The position numbers were made by a program, and so were the translations under genes. The notes beneath the pieces are model-generated. The model was not told the DNA's origin. It did no database searches and saw only the letters and a program-made list of their open reading frames with translations. Positions 51,680 through 60,830 of a DNA stretch of 64,000 nt are shown here, piece after piece. The number at the start of each line of letters is the position of its first letter. Within the stretch, counting starts at the first letter, position 1. Source of the DNA: Rhizobium vallis (lineage in GTDB: Bacteria; Pseudomonadota; Alphaproteobacteria; Rhizobiales; Rhizobiaceae); the NCBI RefSeq assembly GCF_003985155.1, contig NZ_ML133694.1:62001-126000 (forward strand), given 5' to 3'.

Positions 51680-52602
51680 CGCACGGTCTCCTCAGGAGAT
51701 GACGGGCCGTAACTGCGGGGAAGGGTGGAGATGGTGCGCGAGGCGACCTCGGTTCCCGATGTCAGGCAAGATACCAGCGGCTCGCCGCCTGCGAGTGCGG
51801 CAAGGAAGGCGGCGTTGAAGACATCGCCGGCGCCGATCGTGTCGACGACCTTGACGGCGGGTGCAGCCACAGAAACCAGCAGGCCGTCCGGCCCGATCGC
51901 CACGGCGCCGTCCGGGCCGCGCTTGACGACGACGATCGCGCCCTCCGGCATATGCGACCTGATTTCATGGGCGGCTTCGATCGGATCGGCGATGCCGGCA
52001 AGCGTCGTCGATTCAACTTCGTTCAGCAGCGCGATGCCGCTGCGGGAGAGCCAGGTGCGTGTCGCGGCGCAGTTTTCATCCGTCCAGCCGTCGAGGGGCC
52101 AGCCAGTGTCGAGCGCGACGGTAATGTCATGGCGCGCGGCCCAGTCGAAGAAAGCGTCGTACGCCTGCGTCAGATCGTCGGTCAGGAAGGAGCCGCAGAG
52201 AAGCGCGTAACCGTCGCGGAGCCTCTCGCCATCGATGACGGCGAAGACGTCCGCGAGGCTGAAGCGCGGCAGGTGGCCTTTCGTCGTGAAGAAGGTGCGT
52301 TCGCCGTCCGGATGGGTGATGCCGACGGAGAGTGTCGTTCTCTCAGGGCGAACAGGCCATTTCTCGGAGCGGCGGCCGAAGGCTTCGGCCAGCCAGCGGC
52401 CGAACTGGTCGCTGCCGATATTGGCGGCGATTTCGAATTCGACGCCGAGTGCCTGCCAGGCGAGCGCGCTGTTGCCGGCGGCGCCGCCGACCCTCAGTTC
52501 GTCATGATCGACGATGATTTCGGTGCCGGCTTTCGGCCAGGGGGCGGCCGGTCCGAGGATGAGGTCGACATTGACGTTGCCGATGACTGCAAGCGGCCGC
52601 AT
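51676..52602 (-). CDS. PfkB-family carbohydrate kinase
   Basis: A 308-residue ribokinase-fold enzyme. It opens PLAVIGNVNVDLILGPAAPW, has the GG substrate motif in LRVGGAAGNSALAWQALGV, and the anion-hole/catalytic base motif in VVDTIGAGDVFNAAFLAALA. It phosphorylates the imported sugar or a derivative. It directly follows the SIS gene, which suggests that the kinase product is the SIS substrate, as in fructoselysine-type FrlD/FrlB pathways. Confidence 0.9.
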   Translation of the reverse strand: MRPLAVIGNVNVDLILGPAAPWPKAGTEIIVDHDELRVGGAAGNSALAWQALGVEFEIAANIGSDQFGRWLAEAFGRRSEKWPVRPERTTLSVGITHPDGERTFFTTKGHLPRFSLADVFAVIDGERLRDGYALLCGSFLTDDLTQAYDAFFDWAARHDITVALDTGWPLDGWTDENCAATRTWLSRSGIALLNEVESTTLAGIADPIEAAHEIRSHMPEGAIVVVKRGPDGAVAIGPDGLLVSVAAPAVKVVDTIGAGDVFNAAFLAALAGGEPLVSCLTSGTEVASRTISTLPRSYGPSSPEETVR

Positions 52603-53625
52603 TCATTCGCTCCGGGTAATCTTGGTGGATCGAACAGGCGTCCCGGCATCCTCCACGCGGGTTTCGGCAAAAGCGATCATCAGCCGCTGGGCGACCGGCA
52701 GCATGGCGAAGATTGCTGCAAGCCCCGTTGCCGGGGCGAAGGGGATCGTCACCGCGCCGGCGACCGGTGCCTGCCCGGATGCGTCGAACAGGACGACGGG
52801 AGCGCCGGTCTCGACGGCGGAGGTTGCCATAACGGTGACGAGGCCGGCCGTCTCGTCGAGGCCGCGGAACAGCACGACGCCGATCTCCGGCCCCAGCATC
52901 TCCATCGGACCGTGGCGGAGCTGGCCGCCTTCAAGGGAAAAGCAGGGGCGGCGCGACAGCTCCGTCAACCCGAGCGCCAATGCCTCGGCGACACCCTGCA
53001 GGCGGCGGCTAGAGGTGACGACGGTCGCGACGTTTTCCAGTGCGGTGAGCGCGGCTGTGATGTCCTGGTTCTCGGGGTTCTTGAGGACGGTAAGTGCGGT
53101 GGCGGGATCTTCGCCGAGGGCGGAAAGGATTGCCAGATGCAGGGCGAAGGTCACCGTCAGGCTGCGGGTGGCGGCAAAGGCGAGCTCCGTGCCGCCGGCG
53201 CCGACCAAGGATGGAGCAGTACTTGCGAGGAAGGAGCTGGCTTCGAGTGTCAGGCCGAAGGTATCCTCAGTGCCGCCGGTCTCGTTGAACCAGCGCAGGA
53301 CCTCCGCGCTCTCGCCGGATTGCGAGGTGACGAAGATCGTTCTGCCTGCCACCGGCAACGGCTGGCCGAGTTGCTCTGAGAGCGGCAGAGCGATGGCGTC
53401 GATCCCGAGCGCTCGGTAGAGCGGTTCGACGGCACGGTTGACGGCATGCGAACCGCCCATACCGATGAGGAGGAGCCGGCCAGTCTTCTCTAGCGAGGCG
53501 GCGGCTCTGGCTGCCATCGGCGCGGCCGTTTCATAGGAGGCGATCGCATCGGCGTGCTGACGGGCCATTTCGCGGTCGATCGCCGCAAGTCCGGCGGGCC
53601 GGTTTCTGTCTGTGGTCATGTTCAT
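52603..53625 (-). CDS. SIS-domain sugar-phosphate isomerase/deglycase (GlmS-C/FrlB-like)
   Basis: A 340-residue protein with two SIS domains like the isomerase half of GlmS but without the glutaminase domain. LLLIGMGGSHAVNRAVEPLY and FVTSQSGESAEVLRWF carry the sugar-phosphate-binding serines, and FSLEGGQLRHGPMEMLGPEI is the conserved ExxxHGP element of the second half. Candidates are amino-sugar deaminase/isomerase or Amadori deglycase. The start overlaps the permease stop by four bases. Confidence 0.85.
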   Translation of the reverse strand: MNMTTDRNRPAGLAAIDREMARQHADAIASYETAAPMAARAAASLEKTGRLLLIGMGGSHAVNRAVEPLYRALGIDAIALPLSEQLGQPLPVAGRTIFVTSQSGESAEVLRWFNETGGTEDTFGLTLEASSFLASTAPSLVGAGGTELAFAATRSLTVTFALHLAILSALGEDPATALTVLKNPENQDITAALTALENVATVVTSSRRLQGVAEALALGLTELSRRPCFSLEGGQLRHGPMEMLGPEIGVVLFRGLDETAGLVTVMATSAVETGAPVVLFDASGQAPVAGAVTIPFAPATGLAAIFAMLPVAQRLMIAFAETRVEDAGTPVRSTKITRSE

Positions 53626-54467
53626 CCCTTGACGCCGCCGCTGGTGAGCCCCGAAATCAGGGCGCGTTGCATGACGAGACCGATCAGCACCGGGGGCAGG
53701 GCGGCGAGCACGCCTGCCGTGGCGATCAGTCCGTAGTCGGAGACGCGGCCGCCAGCGAGATCGGCGATGGCGACGGTCAGCGTCTTGGCGCGCTGGTCTG
53801 ACGTGAAGAGAAGCGCATAGAAGAATTCATCCCAGGCAAGCAGGAATGCAAAGAGGCTCGACGTCGCGACCACGGGGGCTGCGAGCGGCAGCGTGACGAT
53901 CCTGAGCGTCTGGAACAGGCCGGCGCCATCGATCATCGCGGCGGATTCGATCTCGCGCGGGATGGAATCGAAGCCCGACTTCATCAGCCAAGTGGTGAAG
54001 GGCGCGAGAATGGTGAGATAGACGAGGGCAAGGCCGAAGACGTTGTTCAGCATGCCGAAATGGGAGAGGCCCATGTAGAGCGGCACGGCGAGCGCCACTG
54101 GCGGCAACATATAGGTTGCGATCACCATCGACAGCGACCAGCCGACAGAAGGCGTGCGCGACACGGCCCAGCCGGCCGGAATGGCGAGTGCGATGGCGGC
54201 GATCGTCGCCATGCCCGCCACTTCGATACTGTTGCGCAACGAGGAGGTGAAGGCGGCGCCGGCGCTGTTTTCGAGCGTCGAAAGCAGCACCTGGTATCGC
54301 GAGAAATCGACCGCCTGCGGCCACCAGCGCAACGGCTTTGCCGCAAGGTCCGCGGCTGGCGAAATGCTCATGATGAACAGCCACAGGATCGGCGCCAGGA
54401 TGACGGCGGCGAGCAACAAAGCGCAAAGGTGGATAAAGACCGAAAAGAATGGGCTTTGACGTTCCAT
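53622..54467 (-). CDS. Sugar ABC transporter permease, second subunit (MalG-type)
   Basis: A 281-residue inner-membrane protein with six helices and the EAA loop FDSIPREIESAAMIDGAGLF that docks on the ATPase. LAWDEFFYALLFTSDQRAKT is typical of CUT1 MalG-type permeases. The ATG at 54467 overlaps the stop of the first permease (ATGA); a longer open frame upstream is a shadow of that gene. Confidence 0.92.
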   Translation of the reverse strand: MERQSPFFSVFIHLCALLLAAVILAPILWLFIMSISPAADLAAKPLRWWPQAVDFSRYQVLLSTLENSAGAAFTSSLRNSIEVAGMATIAAIALAIPAGWAVSRTPSVGWSLSMVIATYMLPPVALAVPLYMGLSHFGMLNNVFGLALVYLTILAPFTTWLMKSGFDSIPREIESAAMIDGAGLFQTLRIVTLPLAAPVVATSSLFAFLLAWDEFFYALLFTSDQRAKTLTVAIADLAGGRVSDYGLIATAGVLAALPPVLIGLVMQRALISGLTSGGVKG

Positions 54468-55351
54468 CAGGTGGCACTCCCGGCGGTCTTGCGCACGAGC
54501 GCCGCGTAGCCGGCCGCAAGCAGCGTCACCAGCAGCGTGACGATCAAGGCGAGCGATGCGCCCGAGCCCGCTCGCTGAAAGGAGAAGGCTTCCTGATAGA
54601 CGAGGATCGAGAGCGTACGGGTGCTGTTGGCCGGCCCGCCGCGGGTCATGACCCAGATGATGTCGAACACCTTGAAGGCTTCGATGGTGCGCAGCACCAG
54701 CGCCACCATCAGCGGGCCGGCGAGATAGGGCAGGATGACGAAGCGGAAGCGGGCGAAAGCGCCTGCACCGTCGACCAGCGAGGCGGCGGTGATGTCGCGC
54801 GGCACGGCCTGGAGGGCTGCGAGCGCGATCAGCGCCACCAGCGGGAAATTCTTCCAGCAGTCGGCGACGATCAGGGCGGCCAGCGCCGTGCCCGGTTCGC
54901 CGAGCCAGGAGCGGTAAGCGTCGAGCAGGCCGAGCTGCGTCAGCGCGGCGTTCAATGCGCCGTATTCCGGATTGTAGATCAGCCGCCAGAGCGTGGCGTT
55001 GACGACGGTCGGCAGCGCCCAGGGCAGGATCATCAGGGCGCGAAGGGCGGTGCGGCCGCGAAATTGCTGGTTCAGCAGGAGGGCGGCCAGCACGCCGATC
55101 ACCATTTCGGCGGCGACCGAGACGATCGCAAACCATGTGGTGGTGATGAGTGTGCGCTGGAAATTCGAGCCGGAGATCATCTTCACATAATTGTCGATGC
55201 CGACGAAATTGCCCTCGGTGCCGACCAGCTTGGCATCGGTGAACGAGAGGCCGACTGTATCGATCAGCGGCCAGCCGATCACCGAGATCATCACCACGAG
55301 AAGCGGCAGCATCAAAAGCCACGCGCGGGTTGTCAGCCAAGTGCCCGACAT
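54467..55351 (-). CDS. Sugar ABC transporter permease, first subunit (MalF-type)
   Basis: A 294-residue permease with six helices. The EAA loop reads LQAVPRDITAASLVDGAGAF, and FKVFDIIWVMTRGGPANSTR is the classical MalF/UgpA-type C-terminal motif. It forms the importer channel with the next gene. It follows the binding-protein gene after 70 bases. Confidence 0.92.
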   Translation of the reverse strand: MSGTWLTTRAWLLMLPLLVVMISVIGWPLIDTVGLSFTDAKLVGTEGNFVGIDNYVKMISGSNFQRTLITTTWFAIVSVAAEMVIGVLAALLLNQQFRGRTALRALMILPWALPTVVNATLWRLIYNPEYGALNAALTQLGLLDAYRSWLGEPGTALAALIVADCWKNFPLVALIALAALQAVPRDITAASLVDGAGAFARFRFVILPYLAGPLMVALVLRTIEAFKVFDIIWVMTRGGPANSTRTLSILVYQEAFSFQRAGSGASLALIVTLLVTLLAAGYAALVRKTAGSAT

Positions 55352-55421
55352 CGAGGCGCCCCTTCTTCATTCATGGGTTTGGGACCGGGCGGCAGGGGCC
55401 GCCCGGGGTTTCAATCCGGGC

Positions 55422-56660
55422 TCAGAGGCCGCTGTTTTCGGCGGCCGACTTCAGCGCGTCCTCGGGAGAGGACTGGCCGAGCAGCGATTCCTGGATCGCC
55501 TGCTGCAGGGCGGTCGAAAGCTCCTGATATTTCGGCGTCGTCGGGCGCGGATACATGGCGGCCAAGCCGACCTTGGCGGCCGAGATCAGTTCTTCCTGGC
55601 CCTTGGTGACGGCAGGGTCCTCGTAGGAGGAGGCCCAGATCGGCAGGCTGAGCTTGGCGTAAGCATTCTGCGTCGCCTGCGAGGTCATGAAGGCGATGTA
55701 TTTCCAGGCCTCGTCGGGATGCTTGCTGGCGGAGGTGATGCCGAGGCCCATCGAGCCGTTGACGGCCGAAGCCTGGCTCTTGCCAGCAACGCCCGGTGCC
55801 GGCACGACGCCAACCTTGCCGGCGACCTTGCTGTCCTTCGGGTCGTTGGCCATGTTGTACATGTAGGTCCAATTCAAAGCGAAAGCGGCATCGCCGTTTT
55901 CGAAGACCTTGCGGACGTCCTCTTCCAGGAATTCCTTGGAGTTCGGGTTCGTCAGCCCTGACGTATAGCTGGAGACCATGTATTTCAGCGCATCGAGGCC
56001 GCCGCCGGCCTGGAAGGCCGGCTTGCCGTCCTTGAGGAAATCGCCGCCATAGGCACTGACGAGGGTGGTGTAGTCGCAGATCGCGGCTTCGGCCTGCGAC
56101 CAGCTCCAGGCGATCGGCGTGGCGAGCAGGCCTTTGTCCTTGATCGCCTTTGCCTGTTCGGTCAGTTCGTCCCAGGTCTTCGGCGGGGTTTTGATGCCGG
56201 CCTTTTCGAGGATTTCCTTGTTGTAGAACAGGTATTTTGTGTCGAGGATCCACGGCATGCCGTAATATTTGCCGTCATACTGGACGGTGGTCCAGGCGCC
56301 CGGCAGCACGCCCTTCTTCATGTCGTCGGTGACGCGCGAGGAGACGTCGACCAGCACCTTGTTGGTGGCGTATTCGGCCGGCCAGATGACGTCGAAGAGG
56401 ACGACGTCATATCCGCCGCCGGAACCTTGCGCCAGCACGGTCTTGTCGTGCAGGCCCTCATAGGGGACGAATTCGAGATTGACCTTGATGTCCGGGTTCG
56501 CCTTGGCGAAGGCGTCGGTCATGGCGCGCACATCGGCCTCGCTGTAGGCGGCCTGCGCCATGAAAAGCGCGTTCAGGGTCGTTTCGGCGAAAGCATGCGG
56601 TGCAAGGGATGCGCCGATCAAGGCCGCACCCAGAAGCGTCTTATTAAAAGATTTCAGCAT
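55422..56660 (-). CDS. Extracellular sugar-binding protein, family 1
   Basis: A 412-residue periplasmic binding protein. Signal peptide MLKSFNKTLLGAALIGASLA with cleavage after HAFA. Family features include EADVRAMTDAFAKANPDIKV, YGMPWILDTKYLFYNKEILE and WDELTEQAKAIKDKGLLATP. It delivers a sugar to the permeases encoded downstream. The ATG at 56660 has GGAGG seven bases upstream. It is the first gene of the operon and faces the ROK regulator across the palindromic operator. Confidence 0.92.
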   Translation of the reverse strand: MLKSFNKTLLGAALIGASLAPHAFAETTLNALFMAQAAYSEADVRAMTDAFAKANPDIKVNLEFVPYEGLHDKTVLAQGSGGGYDVVLFDVIWPAEYATNKVLVDVSSRVTDDMKKGVLPGAWTTVQYDGKYYGMPWILDTKYLFYNKEILEKAGIKTPPKTWDELTEQAKAIKDKGLLATPIAWSWSQAEAAICDYTTLVSAYGGDFLKDGKPAFQAGGGLDALKYMVSSYTSGLTNPNSKEFLEEDVRKVFENGDAAFALNWTYMYNMANDPKDSKVAGKVGVVPAPGVAGKSQASAVNGSMGLGITSASKHPDEAWKYIAFMTSQATQNAYAKLSLPIWASSYEDPAVTKGQEELISAAKVGLAAMYPRPTTPKYQELSTALQQAIQESLLGQSSPEDALKSAAENSGL

Positions 56661-56819
56661 TGCAGCCTCCAGTTTTTGACATTTACGCCTGGCCGAGGGC
56701 GGACGTCGCCGCCATCGGTGTTCGAGAAGGCACGCGTTGAAAACGTGCCGGTCCATCATCTCGGAGCGTCGTCGGAGGCCTCGCCGGCTTCCTGCGTTCC
56801 CTGGGACTCTCCGGTCCCT

Positions 56820-56846
56820 TATTAAGTCAAATGTATTGACTTAATA
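56820..56846. promoter_or_regulatory. Perfect 27-bp palindromic operator for the ROK regulator
   Basis: TATTAAGTCAA-atgta-TTGACTTAATA: eleven-base perfect arms, five-base spacer. It lies between divergent starts at 56660 and 56886. The overlapping TTGACT may itself serve as a -35 element, so binding would block the promoter. Confidence 0.8.
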
Positions 56847-56885
56847 GTTCTTCAACATTTTAATGGAGTCAAGAGGCAATTGCAT

Positions 56886-58091
56886 ATGAATGACAGTCGC
56901 CCGATCCGGGCCAAGAGCGGCACCAATCATGAAGGCACCAGCGCGCATAACCGGCGCGTGATGATCGATGCCCTGAGGATCAACGGTGCGCTTTCACGTG
57001 CTGATCTGGCGCGAGCGACGTGGCTGACCAAGCAGACGGTGTCGAATATCATCGTGGAACTCGAGCACGACGGTCTCGTCGGTCCGCAGGAAGCGGTAAG
57101 GAAGGGCAGGGGCCAGCCCTCGACACCCTACGGCCTGGTGCCCGAAGGCGCCTTTGCGATCGGCTTGCAGATCGACCGGCATGTGACCAGGGCGGTTGCC
57201 GTCGACCTCGTCGGCAGCGTTCTCGTGCGTGAGGAGGCCGGCCTGCCGCCTGGGGGTCCGTCGACTGGGACGAAGGTCATCCTTGATCTCGTCGCCGGCG
57301 TGCGTTCTAAGCTTGCCGGGGTCGTCCGGCAGTCGGAAAAACGGCTCGTCGGTCTTGGCGTCGCCATGCCCGGGCCTTTCGGCGTCGATGGCAGTGGCGA
57401 CGATCCGTGGATGATGGCGGCCTGGCAGCAATTTCCACTATTGGAAACGCTGGCCGCCGGCACCGGGCTCGATGTCGGCTTGCAGAATGACGCAGCGGCG
57501 GCCGCGACCGCCGAGCGTATGGTCGGCGCCGCCCATGGTCTCGATCACGCCGTCTGTCTTTTCGTCGGTTATGGCATCGGCGCGGGTCTCATTCTGAACG
57601 GAGAACTCTACGGCGGCGCCAACGGCAATGCCGGTGAGATCGGCATGGCACTATTGTTTGCCGACGGTAAATCGACGCCGCTCGAACATCGCGCCTCGCT
57701 CGCTTCGCTCTATCAGCATCTGTCGCTCGATCCTGCGGATCCCGCTCTCCATGCCCGCATCGACGACCTTCTCTCCAGGAACGACCGAGGCATCCAAGCC
57801 TGGATCGAGGCGGCGGCGGCGGACCTGCGCTGGAGCATCCATCTCATCGAAACGGTCTTCGATCCGCAGACGGTGATCCTCTGCGGCAGCGCGCCGGAGG
57901 CGCTGGTGGAGAGGTTGATTGCGGCGATTGGCCCGCTGCTGCCTTCGATCGCCGAACGGCGCGGCCGGACGCTGCCGCGCCTGCAGCCCGGCATGGCCGA
58001 TCCCTGGTCGGTGGCGCTCGGCGCCGCCGCCGGACCGATCAGCCGCGCATTCGACCCGCGGTTTGCAGCGATTTTGAAGGATTCCCTCTGA
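56886..58091 (+). CDS. ROK-family (NagC/XylR-type) transcriptional repressor
   Basis: A 401-residue regulator. The N-terminal winged helix has LRINGALSRADLARATWLTK followed by QTVSNIIVELEHDGLVGPQE. The ROK sugar-binding domain contains VGLGVAMPGPFGVDGSG and GYGIGAGLILNGELYGGANG, then NAGEIGMALLF; the histidine/cysteine zinc cluster of many ROK proteins is not evident. It probably represses the adjacent sugar operon until the sugar or its phosphate binds. The ATG at 56886 is nine bases from AGAGG; one at 56880 is too close. Confidence 0.9.
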   Translation: MNDSRPIRAKSGTNHEGTSAHNRRVMIDALRINGALSRADLARATWLTKQTVSNIIVELEHDGLVGPQEAVRKGRGQPSTPYGLVPEGAFAIGLQIDRHVTRAVAVDLVGSVLVREEAGLPPGGPSTGTKVILDLVAGVRSKLAGVVRQSEKRLVGLGVAMPGPFGVDGSGDDPWMMAAWQQFPLLETLAAGTGLDVGLQNDAAAAATAERMVGAAHGLDHAVCLFVGYGIGAGLILNGELYGGANGNAGEIGMALLFADGKSTPLEHRASLASLYQHLSLDPADPALHARIDDLLSRNDRGIQAWIEAAAADLRWSIHLIETVFDPQTVILCGSAPEALVERLIAAIGPLLPSIAERRGRTLPRLQPGMADPWSVALGAAAGPISRAFDPRFAAILKDSL

Positions 58092-58452
58092 TTTTGGGCT
58101 GAAACCGGGCGTTGCACAGCAGTGCAACGGCAAAAATAGGAATGTTTTCGCAAGTTTCGTCGCGATGCGCGCGCCAATAAAGGCACTCTGTTGCAATATA
58201 AGTAAATATTATGTATTTTCTGAAGCTGCGTTTCTTTGGCTGGGGGTCCATAGGGATGGAAGTATATTTGAAGGGCTCGCAAAGCTTCTTCGAATATTTC
58301 TCATGGCGCGGGGAATAACGATTGCATGTCAGTTTTGTGACGACTAGCATTCGAACATTTCATGTCATGTAATATTCATTGGCCGCGGCAATTTGAACCA
58401 GCTAATAGGGCGTGCGCTGAAAGTGCGCGTCCATTTTACGTTCGAGGTTCTC
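58092..58452. other. Intergenic promoter region of ugpBAEC (361 bp)
   Basis: No coding frame supported. The region is AT-richer than its flanks and contains a candidate PHO box at 58362-58379. Confidence 0.6.
58362..58379 (+). promoter_or_regulatory. Candidate PHO box upstream of ugpB
   Basis: ATGTCAT-gtaa-TATTCAT fits the PhoB direct repeat CTGTCAT-N4-CTGTCAT at ten of fourteen positions, 11-base period, right orientation, 74 bases before the ATG. The ugp operons of rhizobia are known phosphate-starvation genes. A weaker inverted match lies just upstream (58325-58342). Confidence 0.4.
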
Positions 58453-59808
58453 ATGCAAGCCAAGCTTCTCGGCGCCGTTGGCGCCCTTCTCGCCACAGCG
58501 TTTCTTGCCGGTCCCGCTGCTGCCGCCGATAAGACCAAGATTGACTTCTGGTTCGGCAACTCCGGTGACATTGCAAAGCGTGTCCAGGAACAGTGCGATC
58601 GCTTCAACCAGTCGCAGTCGGATTATGAAGTCGTCTGCACCAGCCAGGGCAGCTACGATGCTTCCCTGCAGAACACGATTGCAGCCTTCCGCGCCGGCAA
58701 GCAGCCGACCATCGCCCAGGTTTCCGACGCCGGCACGCTCGACATCATGCTCTCCGGCGCTTACTACCCGGCAAACAAGCTGATGACTGACACGGGCTAT
58801 AACGTCGACTGGAAAGATTACTTCTCCGGCATCGCAAACTATTATGCGACGTCCAAGGGCGAGATGTATTCCTTCCCCTTCAACTCGTCGACCGCTCTCT
58901 TCTACTGGAACAAGGATGCCTTCGCCAAGATCGGCAAGGACCATGCTCCGACCACCTGGCAGGAAGCCGGTGAAGACTTCAAGGCTCTGAAGGACGCAGG
59001 TTATGCCTGCCCGCTCGGCTTCGACATCTCCAACAACGAAGTCTGGCAGTACATCGAGCAGTTTGAAGCCGTAAACGGCGAAGCGATTGCGACGAAGAAG
59101 AACGGCTTCGAAGGCCTCGACGCCGAGCTGGTGTTCAACAAGAACCCGCTTCTCGTCAGCTACGTCAAGGACCTCAAGTCCTGGTACGACAACAAGCTCG
59201 CCGTCATCAAGAACAAGGCCGTCGGCCAGACCTTCGTCGAAGCTTTCGCTGCCGGCGATTGCCAGGTCATCCTGACCTCGGTCGGCGACCACGGCAACAT
59301 CGGCCGTACCGCCAAGCAGGGCATGAACTGGGGCGTTTCCATGCTCCCGACCTACGGCAATGCAACCCGTCACAGCTCCTTCGTCGGCGGCGCTTCGCTC
59401 TGGGTCCTGAAGGGTCACACCGACGCCGAATACAAGGCTGCGGCTGCCTTCTTCAATTTCGTCGCAAAGCCGGAAGAAGCCCTGACCTGGTCGACCGTCA
59501 CCGGCTATATCCCGGTTCGTAACTCCGGCTTCGAATATCTGAAGAAGCAGGGTTTCTACGACAAGGCCCCTTATGCCGGCCGCGAACTTGCCATTCAGAG
59601 CCTGACCGCTTCGCCTGCTGACGACACCGCTCCGCACGGCATCCGCCTCGGCGGCCTGCTGCAGGTCCGCACCGAAATCGCCAACAGCCTGCAGGCAATC
59701 TTCATCAACAACGCTGATGTCCAGGCTTCGCTCGATGGCGCTGCCGAACGCGGCAACCAGCTGTTGCGCCGCTTCCAGCAGACCTACAAGAACGTTCAGC
59801 TCCCCTGA
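58453..59808 (+). CDS. ugpB: sn-Glycerol-3-phosphate-binding periplasmic protein UgpB
   Basis: A 451-residue binding protein with signal peptide ending at GPAAAADKT. The mature chain carries UgpB features: QVSDAGTLDIMLSGAYYPAN, FPFNSSTALFYWNKDAFAKI, GGASLWVLKGHTDAEYKAAA and TGYIPVRNSGFEYLKKQGFY. It captures glycerol-3-phosphate or glycerophosphodiesters for use as phosphate source. The ATG at 58453 follows CGAGGTTCTC. Codon choice is markedly C-ending (AAG, TTC, AAC), as expected for a highly expressed binding protein. Confidence 0.93.
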   Translation: MQAKLLGAVGALLATAFLAGPAAAADKTKIDFWFGNSGDIAKRVQEQCDRFNQSQSDYEVVCTSQGSYDASLQNTIAAFRAGKQPTIAQVSDAGTLDIMLSGAYYPANKLMTDTGYNVDWKDYFSGIANYYATSKGEMYSFPFNSSTALFYWNKDAFAKIGKDHAPTTWQEAGEDFKALKDAGYACPLGFDISNNEVWQYIEQFEAVNGEAIATKKNGFEGLDAELVFNKNPLLVSYVKDLKSWYDNKLAVIKNKAVGQTFVEAFAAGDCQVILTSVGDHGNIGRTAKQGMNWGVSMLPTYGNATRHSSFVGGASLWVLKGHTDAEYKAAAAFFNFVAKPEEALTWSTVTGYIPVRNSGFEYLKKQGFYDKAPYAGRELAIQSLTASPADDTAPHGIRLGGLLQVRTEIANSLQAIFINNADVQASLDGAAERGNQLLRRFQQTYKNVQLP

Positions 59809-59825
59809 TCGACTGACATGAGCCG

Positions 59826-59854
59826 CACCCGGCCCGCATTGCGCGAGCCGGGTG
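59826..59854 (+). terminator. Stem-loop between ugpB and ugpA (attenuator-like)
   Basis: CACCCGGC pairs with GCCGGGTG around a 13-base GC-rich loop; TCTCTTTGT follows. It is 18 bases past the ugpB stop and would reduce read-through to the permease genes, matching the excess of binding protein usual for ABC importers, or stabilise the ugpB message end. Confidence 0.65.
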
Positions 59855-59935
59855 TCTCTTTGTACACTCCATACCGGCTGCGGAGGCGAACTCGCCGACC
59901 GCGCCCAAATGAAATCCGGACGAAAACGACCACTC

Positions 59936-60820
59936 ATGGAAAAGCGCGTCACTTTCTCCTCGACGACGATCGGATTGCTCTTCGCGTTTCCGATGCTGCT
60001 GCTGATCTTCGTCTTCTTCTATTGGCCGAGCGCGCAGGCGCTGTATTGGGCATTCACGCTCGAGCAGCCGTGGGGTGGCGGGAATGCCTGGGTCGGTTTC
60101 GACAATTTCAAACAGCTGCTCGGCGATCCGATCTATTGGGAGTCGGTCACCCGCAGCATGATTTTCGGCTTCAGTTCGACGGCCATCGCCATGGGACTGG
60201 CGCTGATCCTGGCGCTTCTGACGGATCGTGAACTGCGCGGCCATAAAATCTACCGGTCGGTCTTCATCTGGCCTTACGCGATTGCCGCTCCCGCTCTCGG
60301 CCTCGCTTTCCGCTTCATCCTGGCGCCGGAGGCCGGCCTTCTCTCGGTCATCAACCACGCCTGGCCCGGCCTCTGGAACCCTGCGCTCGACGGCAAGGAC
60401 GCGATGATCGCCGTTATCATCGCCTTTTCCTGGAAATATATCGGCTATAACTTCATCTTTTTCCTCTCGGCTCTGCAGGGCATTCCGCGCTCGCTGATCG
60501 AAGCGGCCGCCATGGATGGCTCCGGGCCGATGCGCCGCATCTGGGATATTCAGCTGCCGCTGCTGACGCCCACGCTGTTTTTCCTGCTCGTCATCAACAT
60601 CACAGAAAGCTTCCAGGATTCCTTCGGCATCGTCGACGTCATGACGCAAGGCGGTCCGGCCCGCGCCACGGAACTCATGGTCTACAAGATCTATTTCGAC
60701 GGCTTCAGAGGGCTCGACTATTCGGGCGCCGCCGCGCAGTCCATTATCCTGATGCTGCTCGTCATCCTGCTCACCATCTTCCAGTTCCGCTTCATCGAGC
60801 GGCGCGTGCATTACAAGTGA
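59936..60820 (+). CDS. ugpA: Glycerol-3-phosphate ABC permease UgpA
   Basis: A 294-residue permease starting MEKRVTFSSTTIGLLFAFPM, close to known UgpA starts. Six helices, EAA loop LQGIPRSLIEAAAMDGSGPM, and the C-terminal motif FGIVDVMTQGGPARATELMV. It forms the channel with UgpE. In-frame ATGs exist at 59909 and 59852, but neither has a ribosome site, and the chosen start fits family length. Confidence 0.93.
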   Translation: MEKRVTFSSTTIGLLFAFPMLLLIFVFFYWPSAQALYWAFTLEQPWGGGNAWVGFDNFKQLLGDPIYWESVTRSMIFGFSSTAIAMGLALILALLTDRELRGHKIYRSVFIWPYAIAAPALGLAFRFILAPEAGLLSVINHAWPGLWNPALDGKDAMIAVIIAFSWKYIGYNFIFFLSALQGIPRSLIEAAAMDGSGPMRRIWDIQLPLLTPTLFFLLVINITESFQDSFGIVDVMTQGGPARATELMVYKIYFDGFRGLDYSGAAAQSIILMLLVILLTIFQFRFIERRVHYK

Positions 60821-60830
60821 GGTTGCGGAC

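Noticed and set aside
53622..55370. A 582-codon fusion of two permeases
   Set aside because: The upstream half is another-frame shadow of the first permease; the real start at 54467 overlaps that gene's stop as ATGA.
58325..58342. A second PHO box in inverted orientation
   Set aside because: The reverse-strand match (TCGTCAC-N4-CTGACAT) has only ten of fourteen positions and points away from ugpB; the forward site at 58362 fits better.
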